The notes beneath the pieces were generated by a model that was not told the origin of the DNA, searched no databases, and saw only the letters and a list, made by a program, of their open reading frames with translations. This document shows, piece by piece, positions 22,571-32,517 of a DNA stretch of 42,711 nucleotides. How positions within the stretch are numbered: the stretch's first letter is position 1; each line of letters starts with the position of its first letter. The position numbers and the translations under genes are program-made. The stretch is from assembly GCA_949128025.1 (NCBI GenBank), contig CASBRD010000251.1, positions 1-42,711 on the forward strand, in the 5' to 3' direction. The DNA is from Oscillatoriales cyanobacterium PMM_0008 (lineage in GTDB: Bacteria; Cyanobacteriota; Cyanobacteriia; Cyanobacteriales; Aerosakkonemataceae).

Positions 22571-23764
22571 CTACAACCGCACTACCAAACTGGGGTCAAC
22601 GTCTTGTAATTTAGCACAGCCGCTCAAGGCCATTGCTACATCCAATTCATCTTGCAACAGTTCGAGTACGTGCCCAACACCAGCAGCTCCGCCAACAGCT
22701 AATCCCCACAATACGGGGCGTCCCAACAATACTGCTTTTGCTCCTAAAGCCAAGGCTTTGAGGATATCTGTGCCGCGACGAATGCCACCATCAACGAGAA
22801 TTTCTGCTTTGTCCCCTACAGAGGCAACCACTTCACTTAGGGCATCGATAGATGCGATCGCACCATCCAATTGTCTCCCCCCATGATTGGAAACTATTAT
22901 TGCGATCGCTCCATGTTCCACCGCCCTCACCGCATCATCTCCCCGCAAAATTCCTTTTACTACTAAAGGTAGATGCGAAATAGATTGCAACCACTCTATA
23001 TCTTTCCAAGTTAACGCAGGATTCAACTGCTCTAAAAAATAGTTAAACAAACCCGATTCCCCAGGTTTGTAGGGAATCTCCAAATCTGTTATACTCGCCA
23101 AATTAGCAAGTTCCATACCTGCTGGCAGAGCAAATTGATTGCGCCGATCTCTCTCCCGCTGCCCCAAAACGGGAGCATCGACAGTCAGACAAAGCGCCCG
23201 ATAACCAGCTTCATAGGCGCGTTCTACCAGTGCCTTGGTCAGACCTCTGTCCCGATGTACATATAATTGAAACCAGAATCGATTTTGGATTTTGCGCGAA
23301 GTGGGCGTCTTGGCGGTTCCCGTCACGATGCCCACCGAAGCACCAGAGGATTTTGGATTTTCGATTGAATAAGCTTCTTGTTCCGTCTGTTGCTGGGCTA
23401 ACGCCACTTCCTCTAAACTCTTTGTCGCCAGGGTACTAAGCACCATCACCGTTCCCAACTTGGCGGCAGCTTTAGCAGTGGCAATTTCTCCTTCTGGATG
23501 CGCCAGACACTGGAAAGCCATCGGCGCGATCAGAATTGGCATCTGGAGAGATTGGCCCAGTATAGTCGTACTTAAATCGCGCCGACTCACATCTACCAGC
23601 ATTCGGGGACGGAGTTTGTACCGCTCAAATGCAGCACGGTTGTCTCGCAGGGTGATTTCGTCCCACGCACCGCTGGCGTAGTAGTCTAGCGCCATCTGAG
23701 ATAGATGCTTGGCGGCTAGGGTTTCGTACTCAAATAGATTGATCGGTTTAACAGCATCAGTCAT
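22571..23764 (-). CDS. FMN-dependent alpha-hydroxy-acid oxidase (lactate/glycolate oxidase type)
   Basis: 397 aa TIM-barrel flavoenzyme. Visible motifs are YYASGAWDEITLRDN at the start, PILIAPMAFQCLAHPEGE, FQLYVHRDR, the catalytic SNHGGRQLDG and the phosphate-binding LVDGGIRRGTDILKALALGA. It oxidises lactate or glycolate to the keto acid with O2, giving H2O2. Cyanobacterial members mostly prefer L-lactate. A loop of about 30 residues (EQEAYSIENPKSSGASVG) after the fourth strand is longer than usual. Monocistronic, divergent from the 23980 gene. Confidence 0.9.
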   Translation of the reverse strand: MTDAVKPINLFEYETLAAKHLSQMALDYYASGAWDEITLRDNRAAFERYKLRPRMLVDVSRRDLSTTILGQSLQMPILIAPMAFQCLAHPEGEIATAKAAAKLGTVMVLSTLATKSLEEVALAQQQTEQEAYSIENPKSSGASVGIVTGTAKTPTSRKIQNRFWFQLYVHRDRGLTKALVERAYEAGYRALCLTVDAPVLGQRERDRRNQFALPAGMELANLASITDLEIPYKPGESGLFNYFLEQLNPALTWKDIEWLQSISHLPLVVKGILRGDDAVRAVEHGAIAIIVSNHGGRQLDGAIASIDALSEVVASVGDKAEILVDGGIRRGTDILKALALGAKAVLLGRPVLWGLAVGGAAGVGHVLELLQDELDVAMALSGCAKLQDVDPSLVVRL

Positions 23765-23834
23765 CTGCCAAAACTACTCAATGGGGAATTAGTAAGTAGG
23801 TGAGCATAATTAAACGTAAAACTGCCAGGCCCTT

Positions 23835-23867
23835 AGAAACCGGGTTTCTTGGAGAAACCCGGTTTCT
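23835..23867. repeat. 15-bp palindromic repeat
   Basis: AGAAACCGGGTTTCT and its complement separated by three bases, a common cyanobacterial intergenic palindrome; it may also act as a transcription stop or RNA end protector. No other feature is seen in 23765-23979. Confidence 0.65.
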
Positions 23868-23979
23868 GGGAGTTCAGTTTATTTACGCCCACCTACTTAT
23901 TATCGCTGAAGGAGAAGTGCGATCGCAGCACTACATTTTTAGATTATTCTAATGGTTATACGGCATTAAATATTGGACA

Positions 23980-24402
23980 ATGAGTAAATTTTTACTGATC
24001 GCAGCAGGCACGGCAACTTTGTTCGGTTTGGGAATTGCAGTTGTGACAATGGCAAATCCAACACCCGACCCAGCAGGCGTGCGAGTAGCTCAACGCCCTA
24101 ACTGCAACGATCCTCAAACTCAATCGGAAATGAATGCCTGTGCTGGCATATCCTACCAAAGTGCAGATAGAAAGCTGAATCAAGTTTACCAACAACTGCT
24201 GCCCAAGTTGTCAGCCCAGCGCAAACCAAAATTAGTAGCCGCACAGCAAGCTTGGATCAAATTTAGAGATGCCAGTTGTGTTTTTGAAAGAAGTGAAGTA
24301 GAGGGTGGAAGTATGGCTCCGATGATTTATAGTGGCTGTCTGGCAACTGTCACACAACAACGAACAAAAGACTTAGAGAGATATTTGGAGACTGATAGAT
24401 AA
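23980..24402 (+). CDS. LprI-like (DUF1311) secreted protein
   Basis: 140 aa with an N-terminal membrane/signal segment (FLLIAAGTATLFGLGIAVVT) and the cysteine pattern of the LprI lysozyme-inhibitor family: PNCNDPQTQSEMNACAG, ADRKLNQVYQQLLPKL, AQQAWIKFRDASCVFE, SGCLATVTQQRTKDLE. Four conserved cysteines likely form disulphides in the periplasm. Real role in cyanobacteria unknown. Confidence 0.8.
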   Translation: MSKFLLIAAGTATLFGLGIAVVTMANPTPDPAGVRVAQRPNCNDPQTQSEMNACAGISYQSADRKLNQVYQQLLPKLSAQRKPKLVAAQQAWIKFRDASCVFERSEVEGGSMAPMIYSGCLATVTQQRTKDLERYLETDR

Positions 24403-24596
24403 GTTAAGCTATTTTGTCTACATCTAATCCTAATCTACTTTTCGATCGATAACGGCAAAATGCACAATAAATTTATCGTTATTTCTGCGATCGGCCCAGC
24501 CTCAAATAACTTTATTTGCTTTGTTCCTGCGATCGCACTCCTCCATCCCCATATCTCTTAATGTACCCTTGAAAGTGTACCATTACCAGTGATACC

Positions 24597-24833
24597 ATGT
24601 CTAAATTTACCGTTGAAGAAGCCAGTCAGAACCTACAAGCTGTCCTAGAACAAGTAGCAAAAGGAGAAGAAGCCATCCTCTGGCAGGATGGAAAAGTAGT
24701 AGCCAGAGTAGTTCCGCCGCTCACAAAGGAGGAGTGGTTAGCCAAACGTGACAAATCACGAGCATCTATACAGTTGAAAGGTGAACCAATGAGTCAAACA
24801 GTGATTAGGCTCCGGCAGGAGGAACGCTATTGA
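24597..24833 (+). CDS. Phd-type antitoxin (VapB-like)
   Basis: 78 aa: KFTVEEASQNLQAVLEQVAK, GEEAILWQDGKVVARVVP is the Phd/YefM DNA-binding fold; the tail SRASIQLKGEPMSQTVIRLR binds toxin. Stop overlaps the start of the following PIN gene. Confidence 0.82.
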   Translation: MSKFTVEEASQNLQAVLEQVAKGEEAILWQDGKVVARVVPPLTKEEWLAKRDKSRASIQLKGEPMSQTVIRLRQEERY

Positions 24834-25255
24834 TTTACGTAGATACGAGTGTTGTCGTTCCTTTCTACTTGCCAGAAGCTTTCAGTCAAGCTATTAGGGA
24901 ACTGTTGAACCATGAAACACAACCAGCATTGAGTCAGTTGGTTGAGGTGGAACTTTTTTCAGCAGTGTCCCGCAGGGTTCGTATGGGAGAAATATCTCTG
25001 GAAGAGGCAAGACAGATAGCGATCGATTTTCAGACAGACTTGAATAGCGGTTTCTATACCCGTATCCCATTGTCACCCGTTCACTATCAGCAGGCGCGTG
25101 AGTGGATTGGTCGTTTCGATACGCCTTTACGCACCCTAGATGCTTTACATTTAGCAGTTGCTGCCTCAAACGATTTGCGTCTGGTAACGGCTGACGAAAC
25201 ACTCGCGGAAGCAGCTAATGTTTTCGGAGTAGCAGTTCAATTATTAACACCATAA
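24830..25255 (+). CDS. PIN-domain toxin (VapC-like)
   Basis: 141 aa, TTG start in a TTGA overlap. PIN acidic residues are visible: MIYVDTSVVVPFY (first Asp), SQLVEVELFSAV (Glu), RTLDALHLAVAAS (Asp) and LVTADETLAEAA (Asp). VapC toxins cut tRNA or rRNA. This is an intact pair, unlike the PIN relic at 7079. Confidence 0.87.
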   Translation: MIYVDTSVVVPFYLPEAFSQAIRELLNHETQPALSQLVEVELFSAVSRRVRMGEISLEEARQIAIDFQTDLNSGFYTRIPLSPVHYQQAREWIGRFDTPLRTLDALHLAVAASNDLRLVTADETLAEAANVFGVAVQLLTP

Positions 25256-25353
25256 ACTTATTCTAGTTCTGCGATGGCGATCGCCCTCCTCCACTAAATC
25301 TATCTCCTTGGTAAAAGCGATCGCACTATCCTCAGAAGTATTCCTCCTAACTA

Positions 25354-26175
25354 CTACAGTTCTATCCCTAAATCTCGCAACCGCTGAGCTAAATATTCAG
25401 CGCGTTGTTCGGCTTCTTGGGTTCGTTGTTCGGCTTCTTGGGTTAGTTGTTCGGCTTCTTGGGTTAGTTGTCGCTCGATATCTGCTTGTTGCTGTGCTGC
25501 TTCAGCATCAGTTGGAATCCAGTTGCCTTCAACATCATACCAGCGCAACCACAACCGATTAATTCCTTGATACTCTCCTTGCCACAATCCCAAACCCAAT
25601 TCAACAGTCGTCATCCAAACTCTTGGTTCAGTCAAAATTAACTCTTCATAACGACCAGATGAGAGAGTAAATGCTCGTAGCTGGTTAGTATAACGATTAA
25701 ATACAACATAGTAAGGCACTCGCAAAATCCGCTCATAAACTTCCCACTTAGTTGGGGGTTTATTCACCTCACTAGGTGTCTCTCCCAAATCTTCCTTCTC
25801 TGTACCGGGAGACAGTAATTCCACCACGGCAAAAGGACTAATTCCTTCTTGCCAAACTACATAACTCAAGCGTAAATCTCGATCGTCATAAAGCCTCGGT
25901 ACTCCCAGAACTCCAAACCAATCGGGTCGTTTATACCAGTTTTGGTGACGAACATCGTAATATAAGTTCATGTCACTACCGCAAAATATTCGATCGGGGA
26001 AATAGTTCTGCGGACGGAAAGTAAAACTCAGCAGTTGAGGTTGCAAATCGTGAAATTCGTCAGGCAAACCGGGTTCCTCTGAGTCTTCGCTAGGTAGATC
26101 GTACATCGTGGGCAGAGTTTCCCTGGGAGAGAGAGGCGGATCGGTTTGTTCAAAGGGATACTTCAACAGAAACAT
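25354..26175 (-). CDS. Uma2 family (DUF820) putative endonuclease
   Basis: 273 aa. PD-(D/E)xK-like Uma2 core: RIFCGSDMNLYYDV, RPDWFGVLGVPRLYDDRDLR, FAVVELLSPGTEKEDLG, WEVYERILRVPYYVVFNR. The C-terminus is a heptad-like repeat of EAEQLTQ/EAEQRTQ units forming a coiled coil, encoded by short direct repeats around 25390-25470. This family is expanded in cyanobacteria; activity is not established. Confidence 0.85.
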   Translation of the reverse strand: MFLLKYPFEQTDPPLSPRETLPTMYDLPSEDSEEPGLPDEFHDLQPQLLSFTFRPQNYFPDRIFCGSDMNLYYDVRHQNWYKRPDWFGVLGVPRLYDDRDLRLSYVVWQEGISPFAVVELLSPGTEKEDLGETPSEVNKPPTKWEVYERILRVPYYVVFNRYTNQLRAFTLSSGRYEELILTEPRVWMTTVELGLGLWQGEYQGINRLWLRWYDVEGNWIPTDAEAAQQQADIERQLTQEAEQLTQEAEQRTQEAEQRAEYLAQRLRDLGIEL

Positions 26176-26270
26176 AGGATGATCGCTTGCTTTATTTTCT
26201 AATATAGAAGTCCCACGCTGCGGTAGCCTAGATAAAGTGACTTTACACGCTCCTTGGACAACACAGCTTT

Positions 26271-27239
26271 ATGTCCCCTGCCGTTTCCGCTCCTCCCCGC
26301 ACCATTCGCATCGCTTCGCGCAAAAGCCAACTCGCGTTAGTGCAAACCTATTGGGTGCAAAAACAACTCCAGAAACACTTCCCCGACAGAACCTTTGAAG
26401 TCCACACCATGAGTACCCAAGGCGACAAAATACTCGATGTCGCCTTAGCTAAGATTGGGGATAAGGGACTATTCACCAAAGAACTCGAAGTGGGAATGCT
26501 CAATAACGAGACAGATTTTGCCGTCCATTCCCTCAAAGACTTGCCCACCAAATTGCCAGAAGGCTTAGTTTTAGGGTGCGTCAGCGAACGGGAAAACCCA
26601 GCAGACGCCCTCGTAGTGCATGAAAAATACAAAGATAAGCAAATAGACACCTTGCCAGAGGGTGCTGTAGTGGGAACATCATCTCTGCGGCGACTGGCGC
26701 AACTGCGTTACCACTTCCCCCACCTAGCTTTTAAAGATATCCGGGGTAACGTGAACACGCGACTGGCGAAACTGGATGCAGGTGAGTTCGACGCGATTAT
26801 TTTGGCGGTGGCGGGGTTGCAAAGATTGGGAATGGCCGATCGCATCCACCAAATCATCCCACCAGAAATATCCCTCCACGCAGTCGGACAAGGAGCCTTG
26901 GGTATCGAATGCCGTAGCGACGACACCGAAGTGCTATCTTTAATCAAAGTATTAGAACACACTCCCACCGCCCAACGCTGCTACGCAGAGAGAGCCTTTT
27001 TACGAGAACTAGAAGGCGGTTGTCAAGTGCCGATCGGCATTAACACCCAAATTGAAGGCGACACCCTTACCTTAACCGGAATGGTTGCCAGTGTTGATGG
27101 CAAGCAGTTAATCAAAGATATCATTAGCGGTACTGTTAGCGAAGCTGAAAAACTAGGCATAGAACTAGCACAACGCTTACGCCAACAGGGAGCCCAAGAA
27201 ATATTGGATCGAATCTTTGCCGAAGTCAGACAGCAATAA
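26271..27239 (+). CDS. hemC: porphobilinogen deaminase (hydroxymethylbilane synthase)
   Basis: 322 aa, normal length. [17 protein letters not shown] at the start, [12 protein letters not shown] (active-site Asp in the KDLP region), [21 protein letters not shown] and the cofactor-binding cysteine in [12 protein letters not shown]. It polymerises four porphobilinogens into hydroxymethylbilane on the way to haem, chlorophyll and phycobilins. Expressed alone from the upstream gap. Confidence 0.97.
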   Translation: MSPAVSAPPRTIRIASRKSQLALVQTYWVQKQLQKHFPDRTFEVHTMSTQGDKILDVALAKIGDKGLFTKELEVGMLNNETDFAVHSLKDLPTKLPEGLVLGCVSERENPADALVVHEKYKDKQIDTLPEGAVVGTSSLRRLAQLRYHFPHLAFKDIRGNVNTRLAKLDAGEFDAIILAVAGLQRLGMADRIHQIIPPEISLHAVGQGALGIECRSDDTEVLSLIKVLEHTPTAQRCYAERAFLRELEGGCQVPIGINTQIEGDTLTLTGMVASVDGKQLIKDIISGTVSEAEKLGIELAQRLRQQGAQEILDRIFAEVRQQ

Positions 27240-27455
27240 AGGGACTCTTAACTGGGGGACGCGGATGTATTCTCCCCTCCCCTTTGCCGACTGACCCCTA
27301 CTCCCCTTTTGAAGCGACACCCTTTGCCGTAACATAAGCACAGGGACAAACGCTAAGTTTATTAGCGAAAGAATCCCTAACTATAATCTTTGATTTAGTT
27401 AGGGTGCGTTCAAACTATCATGTAACAAACCATTGCAGGGAACGCGAAAAATAAG

Positions 27456-28886
27456 ATGCGGATTCTATTTGTTGCAGCTGAAGCAGCACCCCTGGCTAAA
27501 GTAGGCGGTATGGGGGATGTCGTCGGTGCCTTACCCAAAGTCCTGAAAAAAATGGGGCATGATGTCCGGATCTTCATGCCCTACTATGGCTTTATGCCCG
27601 ACAAAATAGACATACCAAAATCGCCTATCTGGTATGGCACAGCGATGTTGCAAAACTTCGCTGTCTACGAGACGGTCTTTCCAAATAGCGATGTACCCCT
27701 GTATTTATTTGGTCATCCCTCCTTCTGGCCGCGCCGCATCTACTACGGAGATGATGAAGATTGGCGGTTCACCTTGTTTGCCAATGGGGCAGCTGAATTT
27801 GCCTGGAACTATTGGAAGCCACATATTATCCACTGCCACGACTGGCATACCGGCATGATTCCGGTGTGGATGCAGGAAGACACGGACATCAAAACCATCT
27901 TCACCATTCACAACTTGGCTTATCAAGGGCCGTGGCGCTGGCGGTTAGAGCAGATTACTTGGTGTCCGTGGTATATGCAGGGTCATAATACAATGTCCGC
28001 CGCCGTTCAGTCTGCCGACTGGGTAAACACCGTTTCTCCCACTTATGCCGACCAGATCAAGACCCCTGCTTACGGCGAACAGATGGAAGGCTTGTTATCC
28101 TACGTCAGCGGTAAGTTAAACGGCATCCTCAACGGGATCGACACTCAGAGTTACGACCCCGCGACGGACAAACACTTAGCCAAAAATTACACTGTTGATA
28201 CGATCGACGATCGCCGTTTCAACAAGGTTGCCCTCCAGGAAGAACTGGGATTAGAGGTGAACGGCAGCGTCTTTTTGTTTGGTTTGGTATCCCGTTTGGT
28301 AGAACAGAAGGGCATCGACTTAATCATTCAGGTGCTAGACCGCTTCATGGCCTACACTGACGCACAATTTGTTGTCCTGGGCTTGGGCGATCCTTATTAC
28401 GAAAACCAAATGTGGCAGATTGCCACCCGTTACCGTGGCCGGATGTCAGCTTACATCCTTCAGAGCGATGCTTTAGCCAGACGCATTTACGCCGGTACCG
28501 ATGCTTTCTTGATGCCCAGTCGCTTCGAGCCTTGCGGGATTAGCCAAATGCTGGCGATGCGCTACGGTTGTGTACCAATTGTGCGTCGTACCGGCGGTTT
28601 AGTTGATACCGTCTCCCACCACGAACCGATGGACCATGAGGGTACGGGTTTCTGTTTCGATCGCTATGAACCGCTAGACCTTTACACCTCTATGGTGCGG
28701 ACATGGGAGAGCTTCCGGTACAAAAAAGAATGGCGCGAACTGCAACAGCGGGGTATGCGGATGGACTTCAGCTGGGATAAATCTGCCCAGGAGTACGATC
28801 GATTGTACCGCTCCCTAGTTGGCTCGCTCCCGCCGGAACCGACACCAGAGCCACAGCCACAGTTAGCAAAAATAGCAATTCCCTAA
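27456..28886 (+). CDS. glgA: glycogen synthase (ADP-glucose type)
   Basis: 476 aa GT5 enzyme. N-terminal ADP-glucose loop [14 protein letters not shown] (usually KVGGLGDV), [19 protein letters not shown], then the C-terminal GT-B half with [15 protein letters not shown] and [27 protein letters not shown]. It elongates glycogen with ADP-glucose. The C-terminal tail is proline/glutamate-rich ([11 protein letters not shown]). The preceding 216 bases show no feature. Confidence 0.96.
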   Translation: MRILFVAAEAAPLAKVGGMGDVVGALPKVLKKMGHDVRIFMPYYGFMPDKIDIPKSPIWYGTAMLQNFAVYETVFPNSDVPLYLFGHPSFWPRRIYYGDDEDWRFTLFANGAAEFAWNYWKPHIIHCHDWHTGMIPVWMQEDTDIKTIFTIHNLAYQGPWRWRLEQITWCPWYMQGHNTMSAAVQSADWVNTVSPTYADQIKTPAYGEQMEGLLSYVSGKLNGILNGIDTQSYDPATDKHLAKNYTVDTIDDRRFNKVALQEELGLEVNGSVFLFGLVSRLVEQKGIDLIIQVLDRFMAYTDAQFVVLGLGDPYYENQMWQIATRYRGRMSAYILQSDALARRIYAGTDAFLMPSRFEPCGISQMLAMRYGCVPIVRRTGGLVDTVSHHEPMDHEGTGFCFDRYEPLDLYTSMVRTWESFRYKKEWRELQQRGMRMDFSWDKSAQEYDRLYRSLVGSLPPEPTPEPQPQLAKIAIP

Positions 28887-28896
28887 TACATATTTA

Positions 28897-28935
28897 AGGG
28901 CATCCGTCAAGGGTGCCCTGCCTCTGTTTTTTCTT
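28897..28935. terminator. terminator between convergent glgA and peptidase genes
   Basis: AGGGCA pairs with TGCCCT and is followed by a TTTTTT run on the plus strand; it overlaps the last codons of the minus-strand gene. Confidence 0.6.
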
Positions 28936-29833
28936 GGCTAGAAAACATCGGATCGCCTTGGCTTTGAGTCGCCTGGATGTAAGGTTTGGGGTCTTCTGCT
29001 ATCCAACCTAAATCTGAGTTGTAGCGAACTTCAAAATGCAGATGCGGAACGTTGATGTCAGGCTTACCTGTGGAACCGACTGTTCCCAACTGCATACCTT
29101 GTTGAACTCTCTGTCCGGTGGAGACTGTAATAGTGTCCAAGTGAGCGTAGCGGGTTTGCTGTCCTTGCTGATGATTCACTACCACTAAATTGCCGTAATC
29201 ATCTCGCTCTCCGGCAAACGCTACTGTACCGTCGCCTGCTGCAAAAACAGGTGTTCCAGGTGTCGCGAGCAAGTCGATGCCGCTGTGAAAGACTACTTTG
29301 CGGGTCACAGGATGAAGATTCCACCCAAAGCCAAAACCCACCGCAGCTTGTGAGGGCAAAGGATAGCCTTTCAAGGTGCTATCCTCAAATCCAACCTCAG
29401 AACCTTCTGGAGACCAATTTACTCCCGGCAAAAAGACTACTCTGGGATTTTCCTGACAGCCATTAATCTCGTATACGAGTGCTGGACGGACTTTGTAGGT
29501 TGCTGCCAGATCTCGCCAGGTTCGATCGGCAGGAACTTCTACGCGGATGCCATTGTAGGGAGGAATGACAATTTCAGTGCCAGCGCGAGCCTCGCCTTGC
29601 CTTAAAGTCGGATTTATGCCCATCAGGGTGGCCGGGATGAGGTTGTATTGACTCGCTATACTTTCTAGAGTCTCGCCAGCGGCAACTAGATGTTTCTTCA
29701 GGCGATCCAAAGCTGGCTGAGGGCAATTTTCGCCCGTTGCTGCTCCTTGAGCGAGATTGGCTTTGGCTCCTAGTAGGGAAATAGTCAGCCACAGAAGTGT
29801 TGATAGCAGTGGAAACGAACGATTAAGAGCCAT
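28907..29833 (-). CDS. LysM and M23 metallopeptidase, 308 aa
   Basis: Signal peptide at the start (LLSTLLWLTISLLGAKANLA). A LysM repeat near residues 48-92 (VAAGETLESIASQYNLIPAT) and a second degenerate one near 98-140. Then an M23 (lysostaphin-like) domain with HSGIDLLATPGTPVFAAGDG, DDYGNLVVVNHQ, TRYAHLD and the zinc-binding HLHFEV. Probably a periplasmic endopeptidase or EnvC/NlpD-type activator acting on peptidoglycan. Confidence 0.9.
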   Translation of the reverse strand: MALNRSFPLLSTLLWLTISLLGAKANLAQGAATGENCPQPALDRLKKHLVAAGETLESIASQYNLIPATLMGINPTLRQGEARAGTEIVIPPYNGIRVEVPADRTWRDLAATYKVRPALVYEINGCQENPRVVFLPGVNWSPEGSEVGFEDSTLKGYPLPSQAAVGFGFGWNLHPVTRKVVFHSGIDLLATPGTPVFAAGDGTVAFAGERDDYGNLVVVNHQQGQQTRYAHLDTITVSTGQRVQQGMQLGTVGSTGKPDINVPHLHFEVRYNSDLGWIAEDPKPYIQATQSQGDPMFSSQEKTEAGHP

Positions 29834-29999
29834 GAACTCAAATACTATGAGTGCGTCTGGTGCCGAGTTTTGTTAAATAATTTTAACCAATTTTTGGCGA
29901 TCGCCCGTTGACTTGGCTCAAATAATATGAGTTCTGAGGCTAGAAGGTTTTTCGCTCTGGTAAGGTGATGCTTAGAACAGCTAGAGTAGATTTATCACT

Positions 30000-30360
30000 T
30001 TTGCCCCTGTCGTTTAGCCTGACGACCTGTAAACAACCCACCGAAGGATCGGAGTACCGATAGAGCGGGGGCTTTGAAAGAAGCCCAGAGTTTACCAGAC
30101 TTTGGTAGCAATACCTACGTTAGAAGCAAGAGTTAAAGTTCTTACCAAGGAATGCGTAGCTAGTTCCCTGCTCTAAAACCTAAAGGTTAAACAGGTCTAA
30201 AAATAAGGGTTAAGCCAGTGCCTTTGGGATAGTACCGACTTCTAACATTGTCAAAGCTAACATTACCTGAGAAATCAGAGAGGGAGTAATCCCAAACTAA
30301 ACGCCCAATCGTTAGCGAAGCGGCTCCTAGACGGATCTGGGGGTCATTCAAGCACAATCT
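30000..30360. other. structured intergenic region upstream of the HtrA gene
   Basis: No ORF. A series of short stem-loops is visible: GTCGT/ACGAC at about 30010, ATCGG-AGTA-CCGAT at about 30050, GGGCTT/AAGCCC, and TACCA/TGGTA at about 30095. This density suits a structured RNA (an untranslated leader or independent ncRNA), or the RNA end of a lost IS605/IS607-type element. I cannot match it to a known family. Confidence 0.35.
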
Positions 30361-30540
30361 CGATAGCTCCTATCTTGTCATGCCAGCAAGTATGCCAAAA
30401 AGAATTACCACTTTTGGGGCGAAAAGGTTTTTTTACTAAAACTAGGAGGAATCTGTGATGCAGCATAGACCCTGCCCCCCTTTGACTCTCACCGCTAACA
30501 ATCGTATAGGTTCTTCGGGAGTCTCCAAGGGGGAATTAAG

Positions 30541-31743
30541 ATGAGTTTAACTTTTAAACAACTGATTCTTTATTTAACGTTGCTAAGTATCGGTGGCGGT
30601 GCTGGAATGTTGGGCAGTCGCTATCTGCAAGCAGACGATCGCTTCAGGGAAACCTCCTTGACAATGCCTCCCCAACAGCAACTACTTCCGCGCCAGGAAA
30701 ATCCGGCCCCGATAATTGGTGGAATTCCCACCAACGATGGCAACTTCATTGCAGAGGCTGTTAAAAAGGTCGGCCCTGCGGTGGTACGCATTGATGCCGC
30801 TCGCAGGGTGGAAACTAGATTGCCGGATGTTTTTCAGAACCCCTTCTTTAGAGGTTTTTTTGGTAATGAGACGCCAGCCCCACCAGAAGAACGGGTAGAG
30901 CGCGGTACAGGCTCTGGTTTCATTCTCAGCCCAGACGGTCGCCTGATTACCAACGCCCATGTCGTGGCAGGGGCTGACACAGTTAAAGTAACTCTTAAGG
31001 ACGGTCGATCGTTGGATGGTCGGGTGCTGGGCGTCGATCCGCTCACGGATATAGCGGTAGTGAAAATTCAAGCCCAGAATTTGCCGACTGTGAGGTTGGG
31101 GGATTCTGAAAATCTGGTTCCGGGTCAGTGGGCGATCGCGATCGGCAACCCCTTGGGTTTGGATAACACTGTCACCGTTGGTATTATCAGCGCTACTGGT
31201 CGCTCCAGTTCTCAGGTAGGCGTCCCAGATAAGCGCGTTAACTTCATTCAAACCGATGCCGCCATCAACCCCGGTAATTCTGGAGGACCACTTTTAAACG
31301 ATCGCGGCGAAGTTATTGGTATTAACACTGCCATTAGATCTGGTGCCCAAGGACTGGGATTTGCCATTCCCATTCAAACTGCACAGCGAATCGCCAACCA
31401 ACTGTTTGCTAAAGGTCGTGCCGAACATCCTTATTTGGGAATTCAAATGACGGGTCTCAACCCAGCGTTAAAAGAACAGCTCGGTCGGGATACCAACATC
31501 AAGATTACCCAGGATAAGGGAGTTCTAATTGTGCGCGTCGTGGAAAACTCACCAGCCTCTAAAGCCGGTTTGCTCCAGGGAGATATCATTCAAAAAATTG
31601 CTGGTATACCCGTTCAAGAGGCAGCCCAAGTGCAGCAGATTGTAGAATCAAGCACTGTTGGCACTTCTTTAGAACTGGAAGTGAACCGCAACGGTCAAAT
31701 CCAAAAAATCCAAGTCCAGCCCGGTGCTTTTCCAACTGAATGA
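30541..31743 (+). CDS. HtrA/Deg-type serine protease, 400 aa
   Basis: N-terminal signal anchor (LILYLTLLSIGGGAGMLGS), trypsin-like domain with the triad His in TNAHVVAGAD, Asp in DPLTDIAVVKI, Ser in INPGNSGGPLL, then one PDZ domain (GVLIVRVVENSPASKAGLLQ, GDIIQKIAG). Cyanobacteria have HhoA, HhoB and HtrA paralogs; I cannot choose one. It degrades misfolded periplasmic or thylakoid-lumen proteins. GGGGGAATTAAG upstream serves as the ribosome binding site. Confidence 0.93.
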   Translation: MSLTFKQLILYLTLLSIGGGAGMLGSRYLQADDRFRETSLTMPPQQQLLPRQENPAPIIGGIPTNDGNFIAEAVKKVGPAVVRIDAARRVETRLPDVFQNPFFRGFFGNETPAPPEERVERGTGSGFILSPDGRLITNAHVVAGADTVKVTLKDGRSLDGRVLGVDPLTDIAVVKIQAQNLPTVRLGDSENLVPGQWAIAIGNPLGLDNTVTVGIISATGRSSSQVGVPDKRVNFIQTDAAINPGNSGGPLLNDRGEVIGINTAIRSGAQGLGFAIPIQTAQRIANQLFAKGRAEHPYLGIQMTGLNPALKEQLGRDTNIKITQDKGVLIVRVVENSPASKAGLLQGDIIQKIAGIPVQEAAQVQQIVESSTVGTSLELEVNRNGQIQKIQVQPGAFPTE

Positions 31744-31744
31744 C

Positions 31745-31890
31745 ATCCAATTTTGGATTTTAGATTTTGGATTTTAGATTTTGGATTTTGGTTCGCGCCT
31801 CATCTAGTGCAGGCCACATAAATCTAAAATCTCCAATTCCCCATCCCTTTGTGGGTGGGGTGAATCTAAAATCGATTGCCGCCCAGTTGC
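31745..31890. repeat. TTTTGGATTTTAGA simple repeats
   Basis: Tandem TTTTGGATTTTAGAT units at 31750-31790 and reversed ATCTAAAATC units near 31820 and 31862; the same unit is seen at 9655-9675. No gene in this gap. Confidence 0.5.
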
Positions 31891-31908
31891 TGCTCTGGTT
31901 CGATCGGA

Positions 31909-32277
31909 TCAAGCGTTAAAATCACCCCATTTTTCGCTGTTTGCCGAGTCTCGCGACAGCGACTGAGAGCCTAACAAGCTTTCCTCTAGGTGCATCCGTT
32001 GCTCCATCTGGCGGAGGAAATAGCCTGTCATCATCGCCGAAGCCAGCAAACCCGCCAAGTTTTCTCGGTCAGTGGTAATGTGAACGTTAAAATGCTCGCC
32101 TGGTAACATCCCGACCAGACCCTGAACGTTGTGAGAAATAATTTGCTTAATTTCGGGACTTACTGCCTTGGCTACAAGGGCTAAAACCTCCGGTGATTGG
32201 TGCTGTAGATAGGTCAGCAGGGGATTGGCTTGGACATCTTCGGTGCCGGAACTTAAATAGTCAGGATTGAAAACCAT
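31909..32277 (-). CDS. DUF760 family protein, 122 aa
   Basis: Start at the internal ATG (MVFNPDYLSSG), since the upstream extension runs into a mobile palindrome. Features: NPLLTYLQHQSPEVLALVAKAV, SPEIKQIISHNVQGLVGMLP, MMTGYFLRQMEQRMHLE. This family is conserved in cyanobacteria and plastids (relatives act in chlorophyll-enzyme turnover in plants). Role here unknown. Confidence 0.8.
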   Translation of the reverse strand: MVFNPDYLSSGTEDVQANPLLTYLQHQSPEVLALVAKAVSPEIKQIISHNVQGLVGMLPGEHFNVHITTDRENLAGLLASAMMTGYFLRQMEQRMHLEESLLGSQSLSRDSANSEKWGDFNA

Positions 32278-32389
32278 GAGGCTCCTAAATATTTCATTTA
32301 ATTCTAATCTAAACGAGTCACAGATGGGAGCAGGTTTTGGAGGCGGGTAACCCGTACATTCTTTGGTGGTGATGCCGAACGAACAGGTT

Positions 32390-32508
32390 ATACCAAATCC
32401 GCTTGCATAACCCCTTTTTGACCCGACGACTAAAGTCGCGGCTTGCGCGTACAAAGCCCGCCTGGGCGGGCTTCAAGAAAAAGGGGGTAGTTAACCCGGA
32501 TTTGGTAT
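32390..32508. mobile_element. MITE-like palindromic element, copy 1
   Basis: Termini ATACCAAATCCG and CGGATTTGGTAT with inner CCCCTTTTT and AAGGGGG. The centre is another repeat, the GACTAAAGTCGC module plus GCCCGCC/GGCGGGC. The copy at 41134-41249 has the same termini but a different centre. Confidence 0.75.
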
Positions 32509-32517
32509 TATAGCCTG

